A stretch of 64,000 nucleotides of DNA from Fasciola hepatica (lineage: Eukaryota > Platyhelminthes > Trematoda > Plagiorchiida > Fasciolidae), in the NCBI GenBank assembly GCA_948099385.1, contig CANUEZ040000182.1:19903501-19967500 (forward strand). Reading direction: 5' to 3'. Positions 11,367 through 24,925 of the stretch are shown piece after piece; the first letter of the stretch is position 1; the number at the start of each line of letters is the position of its first letter. A program made the position numbers and the translations under genes. Below the pieces are notes generated by a model. That model did not search any database. It was not told where the DNA came from and saw nothing but the letters and a program-made list of their open reading frames with translations.

Positions 11367-13292
11367 CAGACGACAGGAAAAAATTACAAAAAAGAGTATC
11401 TCATAGGTCTTGTTCCGTCCTCGTCGCAGGAGTCAGAGAAACTGAAGTCCACGTTCGTGAACTCATGTTATCAATATCGCGAAAATAGACCGTTGGCAAA
11501 AGGATTATTAACTTCGGAACACCTGAAGAGCCTCAAAGAATTGCAGGCCAATAGAGAAATAATGTTGTCAGAACCAGATAAAGGTGCGGGTATCGTAATT
11601 CTCAATAAATCGGATTATATGGAGAAGATGAAGGTGATAAGAAGTGATGGCTCCAAGTTCACGAAGACTCCATCTGAGAAGGATAAGACGTCTCAGATAG
11701 AAAAATCAATTTCAACGAGAATAAGATCCTTGAAGCAGAAAGGAATAATGGACGCGGTGACCTTCGAAAGGATACGATCGACAGGAACGGTAATTCCCAG
11801 ATTGTACGGTCTACCTAAGGTACACAAAGAAGGCGTCCCATTGAGACCGATTCTGGATATGTGTAACTCTCCATATCACGCAGCAGCAAAGTGGTTGACG
11901 GGCTTATTGGAACCAGTAAGAGCCGCAATTTCTAGGCACAGTCTACAAGATACCTTCCATTTTGTAGAAACTGTAAAGAACCTGGATCTAGAAGGAAAGC
12001 GGATGATATCACTGGATGTTACTTCACTGTTCACAAATGTCCCGATCAGTGAAACAATCAACTATCTGTGCGATTACATTCAGAGCAACGGAATCGATTT
12101 GGGTATCCCGTTGGATGAACTGAAACAGTTACTCTATGTCTGCACACATAATATCCAGTTCCAGTTCAATGGTGAAATCTGTCGTCAGAAGGACGGAGTT
12201 GCAATGGGATCACCTTTGGGGCCCCTATTTGCCGATATTTTCATGGCAAAACTTGAAAATAATCCACTTGAACCCATAATCCGAGATTTTACCTTGTACA
12301 AACGATACGTAGACGACGTCATATGTGTGCTAGATACCAATCTGGACACAAATATGCTTCTTAACAACTTTAATGCTGCCCATCCCAATATTCAATTTAC
12401 TTTGGAAGAAGAAAAGGACAATAGTCTATCGTATTTAGACGTTAGCATAAGCCGTCGGAATGATTTTTCCGTCCAGTTATCAGTGCACAGAAAATCTACA
12501 TGGAACGGACAATACATCCGTTTTCACAGCTTTGTGCCCCTCAAAATGAAGAGGAATCGAATACGTTGCTTAGTTAACAGAGCAAGAAAAATCTGCTCCG
12601 AAGACACAATAAGAAATGAACTCGTTTTTCTGCGGAGTGTTTTCTTAAATAACGGCTATCCTGAACGGTTTATCGACAAGACGATGCAGGAAAATGAAGG
12701 GAAATCAAAGGAGATAGGAGCCGCCAAGAAGATACCATATGTGCGTTTACCGTTCAAAGGCGACACGGAAGCCGAAATTACTCAACGAAGATTATCGGGA
12801 GTAATCAACAAAACATTCTACGCTGCACAGTTGCAAATCCTGTTCGTTTCCAAACCGATAGTGTGTTTTCGATTGAAGGACGTAGTGCCGAATTCTTCAA
12901 CCTCGTTTTGTGTGTATTCCTTCACCTGATCCTGTGGAACTAGGTACATTGGTCGCACGACTCGGCGCTTATCCGAACGCGTTCGCGAATACCACCCGGC
13001 CTGGCTGAACACGGGAGCAATTAAGACAACTACGAGTGCGGTGTGCTCACACCTTGTTGAATCAAACCACTCAGTCGAGGTGATAAACGCTTTTCGCACC
13101 ATTTTCAAAGTCCGAGGAAAGCAATCAAGACTTATCAAGTGTCGCATCTTAGCCACAGCCGAAGCCGTGAGCATTCGTCTCCACAATCCTCCCCTGTGCG
13201 CTCAGAAACAATTTGTGCAAGCACTTAAGCTTCCGTGGCCCACGTCATGGTCCCGAACACATGTGCAACCACTTGAACATTCCACACTGTGA
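11367..13292 (+). pseudogene. PLE reverse transcriptase / GIY-YIG protein, one in-frame stop
   Basis: The frame runs without frameshift from after a TGA at 11364-11366 to the TGA at 13290-13292, broken only by TGA at 12927-12929. The reverse-transcriptase part shows DKGAGIVIL near 11575, SLDVTSLFTNVP (palm motif A, near 12010), GVAMGSPLGP (motif B, near 12200) and the catalytic YVDD at 12306-12317. A linker with LPFKGD near 12748 follows. After the stop the same frame resumes with CGTRYIGRTTRRL (YIG at 12945-12953), then an HL...H segment, AEA and a C-terminal LPW, the usual layout of Penelope GIY-YIG domains. Family proteins usually have a Cys-containing CxCG stretch exactly where the TGA falls, so a one-base Cys-to-stop change is likely (inference). 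A second stop at 11364 may cut the N-terminus. As written the reverse transcriptase could be made without its endonuclease. Confidence 0.9.
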
Positions 13293-13526
13293 TCAATTTC
13301 ACATGCACACACGCCCGTGCAGAGACAGATTTGGATTGCCATTGTCCGTTCTTATTTTGTGAGTCATATATATTGTTATGTATTGGTATGAGTACGAATA
13401 ACTGAAAACGAGCTTGTTCGCCACGTTGTTTATTCTCAATATCTCATAGTTGTTGTTCATCTAGAAGGAATGCTGTTTTACACAGTTTCATTGTCAACCA
13501 TCCAGAATTTTCCCACTTACGATTGA

Positions 13527-13579
13527 AAATTTCTGTCTGAAAGAGTGAGAACGCTCTCGTTATCGTCAGACCGAAATTT
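13527..13579 (+). other. Imperfect hairpin in PLE 3' flank
   Basis: An outer stem joins AAATTTC (13527-13533) plus GTCTGA (13535-13540) with TCAGAC (13566-13571) plus GAAATTT (13573-13579), 13 pairs with one mismatch. Inside lies a second hairpin, AGAGTG (13542-13547) with CGCTCT (13552-13557) and an AGAA tetraloop. It begins about 235 nt after the element's stop codon, where a template-recognition or processing structure would be expected. The core letters do not fit a functional hammerhead on either strand. Confidence 0.55.
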
Positions 13580-13599
13580 ATTCATGTTTGTCACACTGG

Positions 13600-16500
13600 A
13601 CTGTCGTCAAGAAAAAACAAACAAAAATCCCCTCTTGAAACCTGTCGCTTGTCAATATTGGCCCTCCTGAAAGATCTATTGCGATTGAATGTCCGTTGTT
13701 TTCTTTCGAATGCTCTATTTTCTTCCTGGATGTATTCATCAAGGTAATGAATATTGTATATGATTTCTGTTGTCCCGTACAGACTACTTAGTAAAAAGCA
13801 GAAAATCTTTTCCATTGCAAAAGGTTTTGTGAAGGTAGAAATGACATGCCCACGAACTGCACGACTAGGCTTCTGCGAAAAGTCAGTTTATCTTTGTGAG
13901 ACCAGAGGTACTGTGGTTGAACACGTCATTTGCTCAGCAGCTCCTGTGTGCCACAAATAAGCAAACAGGACAAAGTAGGGCTACTGACACGATACACAGA
14001 CGTACATACACACGAACAGTATCGTTTAAATGACGTATTAGCGCATACGATTGCGCCACTTTGTCCGCCTGTGTTCCTTGTCAGCACGCTCTTGCTTTCC
14101 TCCAATTCACCGGCTTTATACAGCTCCTTCGTGTCCAGTTTTTCCCCTTTGAGAGCTACCGAGTACTGTAGATATCATTTGATAAGCCGAGGATCTAGTG
14201 AAATAGACAATAAACAGCAGCCGATCCCAAAGAAACTAAGGAAATTTCTAAAAATACCAGGACAATGTTCCCCACGACCTGTGAGAATTCCTCAAACCTC
14301 ACTAGTTTCTGAGTAGTGCAATATTCAAAAATTTTCATCCCTTTCTGTCATACGTACCTACACTTCCAAATATGACGAATGTACTTTCTATCTTTTTGTA
14401 TTCCTTTTACCTCAGTGAGCAATCGATCAACGATATTGTGTCCATTTCCAGAGCTGATTTGGTCAAATACTTGAACGTTATTTTCAGCACAACATATGCA
14501 GTGGACTCCTAATATTTTGTATTGTGTAAGCAAATTACGAACATTGTTTTTTCAGATTCCTAATCTGTGCCAGACAGACCTTTATTTTGCATTTTCTCCA
14601 TTTATTTATTCTCCCCATCCTAACCTACCCTTCTCCCCGAATCCTTCTTGGTCCTCCAAGAAGATACTTTATCTTGCGTTACGACAGTTGGGCTATCATG
14701 TCATGTTTCCTTAATTTCCATAGGATTTCTCATTTCCAAAGAACGCTATGTACACATTTGTTTCCAGAGACGAAATGACCACGAAGATTCTCGCAGACCA
14801 CAAGAGTTTCTTTTGCCATGTCGTTTAAAAATCATCTCACTTATTTCAATAAGGACATCAAAAAAGTGCTCTCTCGGTTGTGCTTGGCGTCGTAGCCATC
14901 AAGAACCGCTTATTTTTTTGTCTCACCGACGCGTTTGCAATCAGCAAGCACATCATGAACGACGATCAACCCCTCTGCATTTAACTACTGCTCCCAGCAC
15001 ACATGCGCACGCACATAGACGCACTCACTTAGTCACTCGGATTTCATTCAGGGCCTGTCTGTTTCGTGGCCCTTGTGATCATCGGACCTTTAGGCGAAAA
15101 GCGGACTGAGCTCCGATACCAATCACGGCGGAATACGTAGCCTGTGGTTTTTCTCTCTTACACACAGGCCAGTGCACTTCAATCAGTTTGTTTACAACCA
15201 GGACATTTTGAGCGTTACATAACCATCACACTGTAGACTACTAGTTAATTGGTCGGTTCAATAGAAAACTTGTTTTTACAAAACACATTTGTGAACAGCC
15301 CTAGCCAAACGGGTGCTGATTTGTGGGTCTCATTTCCGCGGTGATACAGTGAAATGGGCTGAAGCAATATTGGTAACATTTTAAAAACTGCTTCTCAAGA
15401 TTGGAATCCAATGGAAAACACAGGTTTGGGACTGACTTTCCAAAATGTTTGGAACATTTGGCAAAGATATACTTTTTGAGGAGGCATTATTTGCCAGATA
15501 TGAGTGTAAATACCTTGTTATACTTTATAATAGGTTACCACATTTCAAAGTGGGCAATTCTCTAAACAGACAGCCAAAACACTTTGAGAAGTGTGATGTT
15601 GAAACTTAAGTGTTTTTAATTATTTCCTAGGGTCAGTTGGTACAGCTTCCCATTGTATTTCCGCATAAGTTTGGTTCACTTTATTATATATAAAGATATA
15701 TAATATTTTTGAACTATACTGGTAATCGGCGTTTGCCTTGCTCATCTGTTTTTGCCTAGTGATTAAACCCCTACAACATGTGCCTAGAGCAGCCATTATA
15801 AATAGTGTATTCAAAAAACATGCACGATGTTGAGCTTGTGTGCTTTCTGAAATGAATACGGATGTTCGGGTAGGGCAAGTTTTTCCGTATACGACAAGCC
15901 TGTAAGACGGATGCTTCCACGTACACTCAAATAGTATTGTGACCACTTTGAATAAAGAGTTTAATCCAACAATATGGAGGAGATGACCCAAAACTTTAAC
16001 TGCTCAGTGACCGTGAACACTGGAGAAAACAATTATCAAACAACAGATCTTCCCAAGGGACAATTAAAAACTTACATTAGGGCACTGACCCTAAAGAGCT
16101 TAGGAGCCCTTAATGTTTATTTTTACCTCAGAGAGACAGGCATGAACTCTTGCTCAGAATACCTGAGATTGTTCATGACATATCCAAGCATTTCATACAT
16201 CTATTTATAGGGAACAAAAAGAAGCCGGGTAGAGGTTATGAGAGTCTGCCAGCCTAACTATTTTCCCAAAATAACTACCAGCACTGAAATTTTGCCCAAT
16301 ATTGTTCCAAACTTCCTCTTCTTAACAAAACCACAGTTTGCATCGCTTAAGCCCGGGAAAATCTTAAATCACTGAAAAAAATTGTCAAACAAAAAGAGTT
16401 CTGAAATTCTAACCTAGATGGTGTGGCCTTCTCCTAGTGAATTGCCCAGGTGATGATTAGTCCGTAAGTCTTAACGAGCTTCGCTGACTATAAGCAATAC

Positions 16501-19500
16501 AAGTTTCTAACTAGTTTCACAAAGTCGCATTCGACAGATTTATCCAAAAACCATGGAAAAATACCGTTGGCATTGATATATTCCATCTAGATTTCTGGAG
16601 GTGGGAAAAAGTTCCATACATAAGTATGCAAGAAGAATCCTCTCAAAAAGAAAACTACACACCGAAGTACAAGTTCGAGTTCTTTTGTATTTTTGCCAAC
16701 AATTTTATTGTCATGGGTTAGAGTTCATAAATAACTCAACAGGGCCACGAAATTCCGATTGTCCGTGGTGGAAAAAAGGTTTCCCCCTTGTAAATAATGT
16801 TAAAGCTATCACATAACTAAAGAATTCAGTGAAACATTAAAGTGGATAAGCTTGCTGACTGAGTGAGACATTTACCTTGTTATCTGAGACCGAAAAGACG
16901 CTTTCTGACTAAAGGTCTGTGCAGGAAATAACTCCCACTCACCTGCAAGTTTCGAAATTAGGACCAGAGTGGGAGCAATTGTTTTGCTTGTTGCGCGGAT
17001 GGTGTGAGCAATCTTATGTAAGGATGACTGAAGTTCATCTGAGTGACTCAGACTCTTCATCATTTAAAATTTATGAAAACGAGACTCACTGGAAGGCAGA
17101 CGTAACAGTGAAAGTGATATAGTGCTGATTTATGGCAAAAAGCGCTATTATTACCTTGACTATAGCATTGCTCAACAACCGTGGAAACCTCCCATACCAA
17201 TAATGATTGAAACTTCGAGATCTGATTCACACAACGTAAGGAAATTTGATTCTGACTTGGAAAATAATTTCAGAAATAGAACACAGCAGACGGTAAGGTG
17301 ATATTAACCAAGAAAAAAGTAGAACAGTCTAAATCTTTGGTTTTGCTGTTTTGAATATCATTTTTATCAAAATACCTCGCAAATAATAGACACCATGAAT
17401 ACTAATTTCTTTCAGTAGAAGAACTGCAAATACTGTCTCACATACTTCACTAAGTATAGGACTATAAAGGTTTCTGAATGGATCAGTGGGCAGAATGTTT
17501 TATTGCTTCATCGACCCGAAAATAAATCAGCAGTAGCAATGGATTCATTTCATGACGAAATGAATAACCTCACGTGTCTTCGGTAAATTTATATATCCAG
17601 CTTCTATGGATCTTTAGTAAACACTGGCCAACATTTGTCTTATTGCAAATCTCTATTTATCATTTTCAGCTCTTGCTTACTTACTCTCTTATAGGGCATA
17701 GGGAATACCTGCCATTTATTCAATTCATTGCCCACAGTCCACATGTCTATTATCAAAATTCAGACGGAGATCACGTAGGAAATATAATTTATAATATTTC
17801 GATATTGGGGTTTAATACATTTTCCGGCAAATATTTCTTCCACACCGAAAGGAAAATTAAATTTTTCTAGATTAGTGACACTTAAGGGAATCGATATGAT
17901 ATTAGGAATAAATCCATCTTACTGAGAGTTATTTTATCGGTTTCAGTCGGGCAAAATGTAACCAAAACTTATCTCTTGGAGTGTCCATCAGACATTTGTT
18001 TTATTTTCAAGATTAATTGTTATTTTCTAATAACCAGAGTTTTAAAACATGGTCAGGAAAATTGATATTTCTGATTGGCTTGCAATGGTACAGACCTTTG
18101 CTGGGAAACAGTCACATGGTGTTAACTCGTCATCTGGCCAGACTAAAAAGAAATCTTCTGGAAAAACGACTATCATTTTGTCTCTCACCTATACGTGCTC
18201 TATATTATAAGCTGAAAATGGAGGTATGTAAGATGAAATCTAGGGTCTGTACTCAAGAATAAAGAAAGTGTTTCAACCAGTAGGTTGTGGGACTACTCTG
18301 ATGTTCAAAGCCCCGAGAAAAAATGTGCTTCTCTTTACATTTACCCTGAGATAATTGACAAACCAATGGATCATCTGGATGATTACATAATACACACTGT
18401 ATACCGGAGTCTCAAGACTAGCTGTCTCTTCTGCGGTTTCTGATGTGACAACTGCATGAATGTGTCACAAGTTATATATAGGCATTGTTTATCGTCCGTT
18501 TATATGAGAGGAGTTGGAAGAAGTTTCTCAGTCGTTCTCACCACGCATGAATGGAAAACAAAGTCCGGGTCATGCCACATAGAGCAAAGTACGGCAAATA
18601 AATAATCAACGTTGAAACAGTATCAGTCCAATACACGGATCTTTTACTACCTCTAATGTATACAAAGACGAAAATTCTTGTTGTTTTTGTTCGTATACAG
18701 AAAGTTTCAGTGCACACTATTACTTTCTGCGCTTTTTTAAGCGTTACATTTACGGAAGAGGGAAAAGTTCCATGTCTGAGTCATGGGTCACTGTGGTACA
18801 TACCACGTCTCGTCCTGATGTGGTTGGTTCAATTCGTGCACGCCTCAAAATGTAACCAATGGGGTTGAGTACACACTATGAGATAAGCCCAATCACAGCT
18901 TGAGGTGAGCATGTGCGCCTGTCTCATTGCTCGAACGTGTTCCCATAGCGAATCTGAATTCACAAGAAGAAAATATGATAGTCTGAGTTTAATGCACACC
19001 GACGCAGGAGCACGAACGCACTATCCGGAAGGCTGAAATTCCCATACTCTGCAAATTTTGAATAGTGTTCCCAATTGTCCGTTGTACATTGACTTCCTCT
19101 ATCTTTTGTGTGATGGGATCACGTGCTTCGGGATACTGAAACGCAAGGAGTGTCTAACTGAAAAGATTAATTCAACGTGAGTCCATTTAAGTGACGTCTA
19201 AAGCAGTTGACATTAGAGAAATTCATAAGAGTCAATAGAGCTGAGAAGCACTGATATGCATCTGACATAATCCATTCCGTTTTGTCTAATAATTACAAAC
19301 TGATTTTGCCATTTGAACTTGTGTGTATTATCAAAAATATGGGCATTCGCTAGAGTTATATAATAGAGATATGCATTTCATTTGGTAAACTTGCATGTTA
19401 GCTCCCGTAATGGCCAGCGCAAGTGTAGTCTATTTCAGTGTACTATAATTTGGTTTACCTAACCAGATCACATAAAGTTTTGGAGAATTTTCACGGAAGC

Positions 19501-22500
19501 ATCGAAAATCAAGGTGACTTTACTTTAACAAAATTGACTTTTTCCATCTCGCGTCAAAAAACAGCAGCAGAACGTGCTTCTTCTAAGCATTGCTGCTTTT
19601 CAGCCTACATGAGCAATATCGATGGGCCAGAACGGTAATTGCACAGTGAATGTCCCACGGTATTCAAGGTTTTCTCCAGCTTCTCTAAGACGTGTGGCTA
19701 ACCAGTCACTATTTATTTCTCAGAACTGAAATTATCCTAGTTCATTACAAATATTTTTGAATTTTACTTATTTAAACGTTCTTGCCGATAGACGTCACAT
19801 TTAAAATGGTCTTCGAAAAGTGAAAAATAACCGCTTTTTTACCTCTCATGAACTTCATTTGTGTCGAATTTGAATTGTGATGAAATAGTAATTTTCATGC
19901 GAGTCAAGTGTGATAGAACTCTTACCAGTCATTTGAACAAGATGAATTACATGCAAGACCCGGTAAATTATATAGAAGCCCTCAGAAATGATGAGGAACT
20001 CTTTTACCCTTGTCGATTTCTTTTCGGATATAAAAAGTGTAACATAATAGTAAGTGAAAAAGAGGCATCTTCGAAAGAATTTCTGAGTAAATTTTCTTCA
20101 GATTTACAGGCTTTGCTCGATAATATATATTTAGACATCGTTTTATTGAACATTACAAACATATAGAAACTATCTAAATGATCTGCTGTAAAATGGAAGT
20201 TCGATGTTCATCGACTTGATTTCCTGCAGTCAACCCACTCAAAAACAATTCGTTTCCCTTTGGTGTATTCTTTTCAACAAAAAAAACAGACTTAATTGAT
20301 TGTAACTGACATCCCTCAAACTGGTGTTTTTAGGAATTTCTCTAATTCCCACCTGAGGATTCTCACTCTGTTAAACTTTTTCTTATGTGAACTGAGGAAG
20401 CTGTGATAACGTCTTCCTTTATCAACAAGAACGAACCATCTTATCTAAATCATATCTGCAGGCGGGGAATTAAAGGCACTGAGTTTGGATTATTTTCAGT
20501 TATTCCACAAATATAAAATCGTACAGCAAATGGATAGACCTGTCCGCATTTATAGGATGTACAGTCTCAAGAAAGACGACCTGACACATTGTTATACCTC
20601 AAGATAGATTCAGTCGACTTAATTCTAATCCAGCAGACAGGGGACTTTCATCTTTTGAGCACGATGAGTTCCACTTTGTTTGAGGCCTCTCCAACATCTC
20701 CTTTGACAAGGTTGATCGCAAGTTTCGCAGAAAATACGAAGCTGCATGGTGAAATTTGTGATCTTTAAGTTATCAAGCGGGATTTTTAAAGTTCCCCCCA
20801 ATAAGAAAAGTATTTGTGAGCTTTTTGAGTCTCCCCATGGTTAGAGTAAAGTAAATCAACCGTGGTGGCCATTACCGATTTGCTTGGGATATTTTCTCAG
20901 CGGCAACACCTAATCATCATTGCTTTGTTCTTATAATATCGGCATCTGATCGATCGAACAAGTAACTCCTGTCTAATGTGGCTTACGGGAATTCACTGTC
21001 AAATCTCTGTGATAGCCACCGCGTTGCTCCCTGTAGATTATTTGTTCATCCTAAAGCACATCACAAAAGTTATGCTCGTCTTTTACTCACCACATCTTGT
21101 TATGACACCAGATTTCGCATGGATAATTTTTAAAATATACTATCATTCATAGTAACGATAGTAAATGTAGTCACCAGTGGAACAAGAGTTGGCGGGGTTT
21201 GCACAATTTCATCCTCTTCCCTTCACTAAAGTAGTGGAATTTTCGAGTTTTCTGTTAATCTTTCCTTAACATGTCCAAAATAATATCGATATTTAGTAGA
21301 TCACATTTATATACCCTTGAATTTCAAGTAGCACATTCAAAAGAGAAGAAGAGCGTTTTCTCCAGTAAAGCTGTTTGACTTTAGATTTACTGTTTGATTT
21401 TGAGACCACGTAGTTTTCTCAGTTATGTTCACTTGAATTTGCTTCTTCCCGTTAGGTAGACATACGGTATACAATTCTAATGGCAGCAGAGCTTATTTAT
21501 TGATGAGGTCAACCACTTTTGGCGGAGTTTATTTCCATGAGTTTTACACTGAGCTCTATTTCATAGTTATCAAGTGTTTTACTTCTGAGCTTCAGGCTAG
21601 TCTATCATGTTTGCGAAGGTTACATGGTATCAGCAGCTAGTGGATCACCAGGGGAATAATGTTAGTCATATCAAGTTCTGCTACGTTTTTGTGCTTCATC
21701 TTTGTGTTATGATGAAGTACGAACATTTATTGGAAGAGGAATTTATTAATGGGAATCATGCCCATCCGTTGAATTTCGACAGCTACTGTAAACCTCACAG
21801 AGGAATTTCAATCACCTAGCTTATGTATTACATCCAATTATGATAAATTGGTCTTTGACAGAATTACGTTCACTCAGTCCGAAAGAACGTGGGTCTTTAT
21901 CAAAGGATTAAGTGCCTCAGGAACACTGTTGCCAGCTGTTGTGTTCCCAACAGACGCAGCTTAGAAAGTCGTTCTAAATTCAGGAAATTCTGTCACGGAA
22001 TTGAAAACGAATATAAATCTATCTAGAAGGTTTTCTTTGCTGACTAGCTTTTAATTTATTGTGAGGATGCATCTTTTTTGAATGGCTTTTTTGAGCGCCT
22101 CTCTTTTTCTTATCCAGTCGGCATAATTATTGGATCATCGCACCAATTTTTATGCAGAGAATTACATTTGTATACTGAAAAGTGACGAATAAGAAACCTC
22201 TACAGCCTTTCCTGCTGTCCTTGCGGTTACCCCTATTTTGTAATTCAACATAAAATAGGTTCTTGTAAAATGAGTGGTAGTAAGTGACTTCTGAAGCATA
22301 CAATTTTCCGGAAATTGGTGTTAAATTTAAAGGCCACCCTTTACAGATTCCAGTTTATTGCACTGGAAATCATTAGATGTGGAGAACGTAATAACTGCTT
22401 TGGAAAAGAGCGTGGGAAAAAGGTTATAATCAGTGTGCATGTCAGAAGAACCGAAAATCGTCATTGTGAAATTCGTTTCTAATGCTCGTTGTATTTAATT

Positions 22501-24925
22501 GTTCTCAAATATATGGGATTTTTAGATCTAGCGTGACTGTTGTTATTCATTACACAGCACTGGCTTATATGAGCTGAGATGTTATTCAAGTTGAATCCAT
22601 ACAAAAGTTACTTAGGAACATTAATACGTAGTTCACATCAAATATGGTGCAGTGGTAGCCCGTATTTCCACTCCATCGCAAAAAAGCACCCGGGTAAAGG
22701 AAATATTCATTTAGTTCAATAATATCTCTTCAAAATTAAAGGAGATATTTGTGTCAGTAGGGGTGTTGAGTGACTGAAGCACGAATTCGGATCTGTTCGA
22801 TCAAATTAATTTCACCCCATCGTTTAGTCTAATGCCTTTACGGAAATATCAGGCAAGGATTGCACGCATTTGGTGATGAGGTAACACCATCCGGTGAGTG
22901 GTAATCTCATTGTTAAACTCGATAACAGTTCACACATAGAGCTCATTCGAAATTATGAATCCTTCTATACATATATGTACCACCGTGCACGTTTTCCAGT
23001 TTTCAGAGCCCATATGTACGACGTATAGACATCCAAATCCAGCACTGAACACAAGCACGTCCCCGATGGAAAAACACACTGGTAGATGAAAAATAGCTGG
23101 TCAGCGGGCACTTGAAAGCCTCACTGGTTACGATCGAACTTAACAGTCGACCACATAAGACACTGATCTTTTGAGAGCCAAATCCTGTGATCTTTGACGC
23201 ACGGTGGATCATACGTACAGTACGCAACGTGATCTTCCTGGTAGTCTGTGCCGCAAACTTAGTCAGGCTTTAAAAGCAAGTACTACAATTATCTGCATAA
23301 CTCAGTCTATTGAATTACCACGTGCGACATCCTTCTAGTTATCCACCGCAACTCGTCGACCAGCACACACAACACATTGACAGAATATGCCGTCGGTATG
23401 TGGAGATGGTCTACTTACGTTTGTAGACCTCAGTCAGTTGTTATACTTTAGTGCTCGCCTCCAAATTCCAAGAAGTACCTGTTGATTTGGTACTTCAGTG
23501 ACGGTAGGATATAACATCAGATCGACTACAACGCGATGAGACCTAGCTGGAACTGGTTGCTCAGGAATTGTCGAATGTACCTCACCTGCGAAACTGTAAG
23601 CATCACTGGCAAAAACATTACATAGTCTGTCGGATGCATAAAGGTTCATATTGTATTCCTAAAAAAGCCTCATCCGATAAATGGAATTTTTTTCTCTCCC
23701 TTTGAAATTTCTGACAGGGCTGTTATCAGATTTGGCAAGATCCCTGTAGAAAGAGGTACTGGTCAGTAAAGTCCATGTATGAAGCACCCATTACTGGGGA
23801 AACTCCCGAAGAGCTAGGCAGTACATGTCGGCACAATTTGGGGTGGACCTCTGAAGAAACCAAGCTTTGTAATTCAACGGATTTCCTCAAACTTGGCAGG
23901 GAATCTAAAACCGACCTTAATTTATATTGATCCCTGATTACGGATAAGACACTCAAGCCCTTACCCTTTGCATATTTTGAGAAATTATTTGCTTTACTTC
24001 AAAACACACGCTATCCCACTTTCCTTAAAAAGGTACTGAAGACTATACCTCATAACTGGGAATGAATACAAAATTCGTAAATAAGACGGGCATTTAAACT
24101 CGTTATTTCAACCGCTCTTCCCCAAAACACAACTGCACTAGGCGTTCTCGAAAAGGTACAAAATCAAACCCAACCAACCTAGCCAGCCAAGAATAGTTGC
24201 TGCAATCGCGATAAGGGAAACAAGAAGCCTCCCCATGAGGATTGCGTCCCACCTATGATTTTTAAGGAACACCTGACAACTCTGCTAGAACGATTGGCTA
24301 CGATATTTTACTTATTTTAGGAGAAACCATTCCCCTCGAGGACTGCATGCACTTAATCCTCCTCTCTACAGTAAAAATAACAATAGAACCGTCTGCACTC
24401 ACAGCAAAATTTTATCCCCACTGACATAGCCGTTAGGATTTTTACATCTACTCACCTAAATCGGTTTGCTGCAGTGCGAGACACGCGAACGATTCAGAAT
24501 GAATGTGGCTTTTGCCGCGAAAGCATAGTGTTGATCGAATCTTCAAGCTGTGGAAATATCTGATAGGCTGTTTGATTTACAGAAGAAAGGATCAGTTCCT
24601 GATTTATCAAATTTTAAGGCAGCTTAATCTTCGGTAACAGGTAGTCATTCCGCAGCATACTACGAAATAAAGTGATGCCGAATGAGTAAACAGTACTGCT
24701 GAGTTTATATTATTCAGCTGCGCAAGCGCGTGCCCTCGCCTGTAGAGAACAGTCCCCAGATTTTACACTCAATTCATTCATCCATCAAGACTACCGTCTG
24801 TTACCGTTGGACCACTCCATACACTGTGCAATACGTCAAGCCTTAAGCAAACTATACATGAATTAAAATCTGTCTGGAATCCTAAATTTTCCATTTTAAA
24901 TTTATCGATGATGTTCTAAAGGGGT
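13600..24925. other. Gene-poor stretch, nothing firmly recognised
   Basis: About 11 kb with no exon or transposon domain that I can defend. Short open frames (for example near 13930-14316, 14648-15109 and 19861-20166) show no known motif. A minus-strand frame at 23434-23649 is listed separately. No tRNA-like or rRNA-like sequence was seen. Confidence 0.45.
23434..23649 (-). CDS. Unrecognised minus-strand open frame, 71 codons
   Basis: The translation has an ordinary protein-like composition (includes TIPEQPVPARSHRVVVDL) and lies in a locally GC-richer segment. No domain is recognised, no flanking exon connects to it, and neighbouring frames are full of stops. It may be a fragment of a decayed mobile element or chance. 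Confidence 0.12.
   Translation of the reverse strand: MNLYASDRLCNVFASDAYSFAGEVHSTIPEQPVPARSHRVVVDLMLYPTVTEVPNQQVLLGIWRRALKYNN

Larger units (their letters stand above)
11320..13600 (+). mobile_element. Penelope-like retroelement (PLE), with GIY-YIG endonuclease
   Basis: Penelope-like elements encode a single protein with an N-terminal reverse transcriptase and a C-terminal GIY-YIG endonuclease. Both domains are present here on the plus strand in one frame. The 5' boundary is uncertain because the open frame fades into a stop at 11364. The 3' boundary is placed after a 53-nt hairpin at 13527-13579. No target-site duplication or terminal pseudo-repeat could be fixed by eye. The coding part is well preserved (one internal stop across the two domains), so this copy is much younger than the RTE fossil at 56-59 kb. 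Confidence 0.88.

Noticed and set aside
12818..13186. Minus-strand frame of 122 codons
   Set aside because: It is the shadow of the Penelope GIY-YIG coding region, which has clear family motifs on the plus strand.
13527..13579. PLE 3' hairpin as a second hammerhead ribozyme
   Set aside because: On the plus strand the core is CTGAAAGA with no proper stem II to GAAA; on the minus strand CTGACGA is paired within the outer stem. Kept only as a structured element.
14496..15109. Overlapping plus-strand frames in a pyrimidine-rich stretch
   Set aside because: Multiple frames are open because of base composition; no domain was recognised.
19861..20166. Plus-strand frame of 101 codons with a GTAAGT donor-like site inside
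   Set aside because: No convincing acceptor, no known motif and no partner exon.
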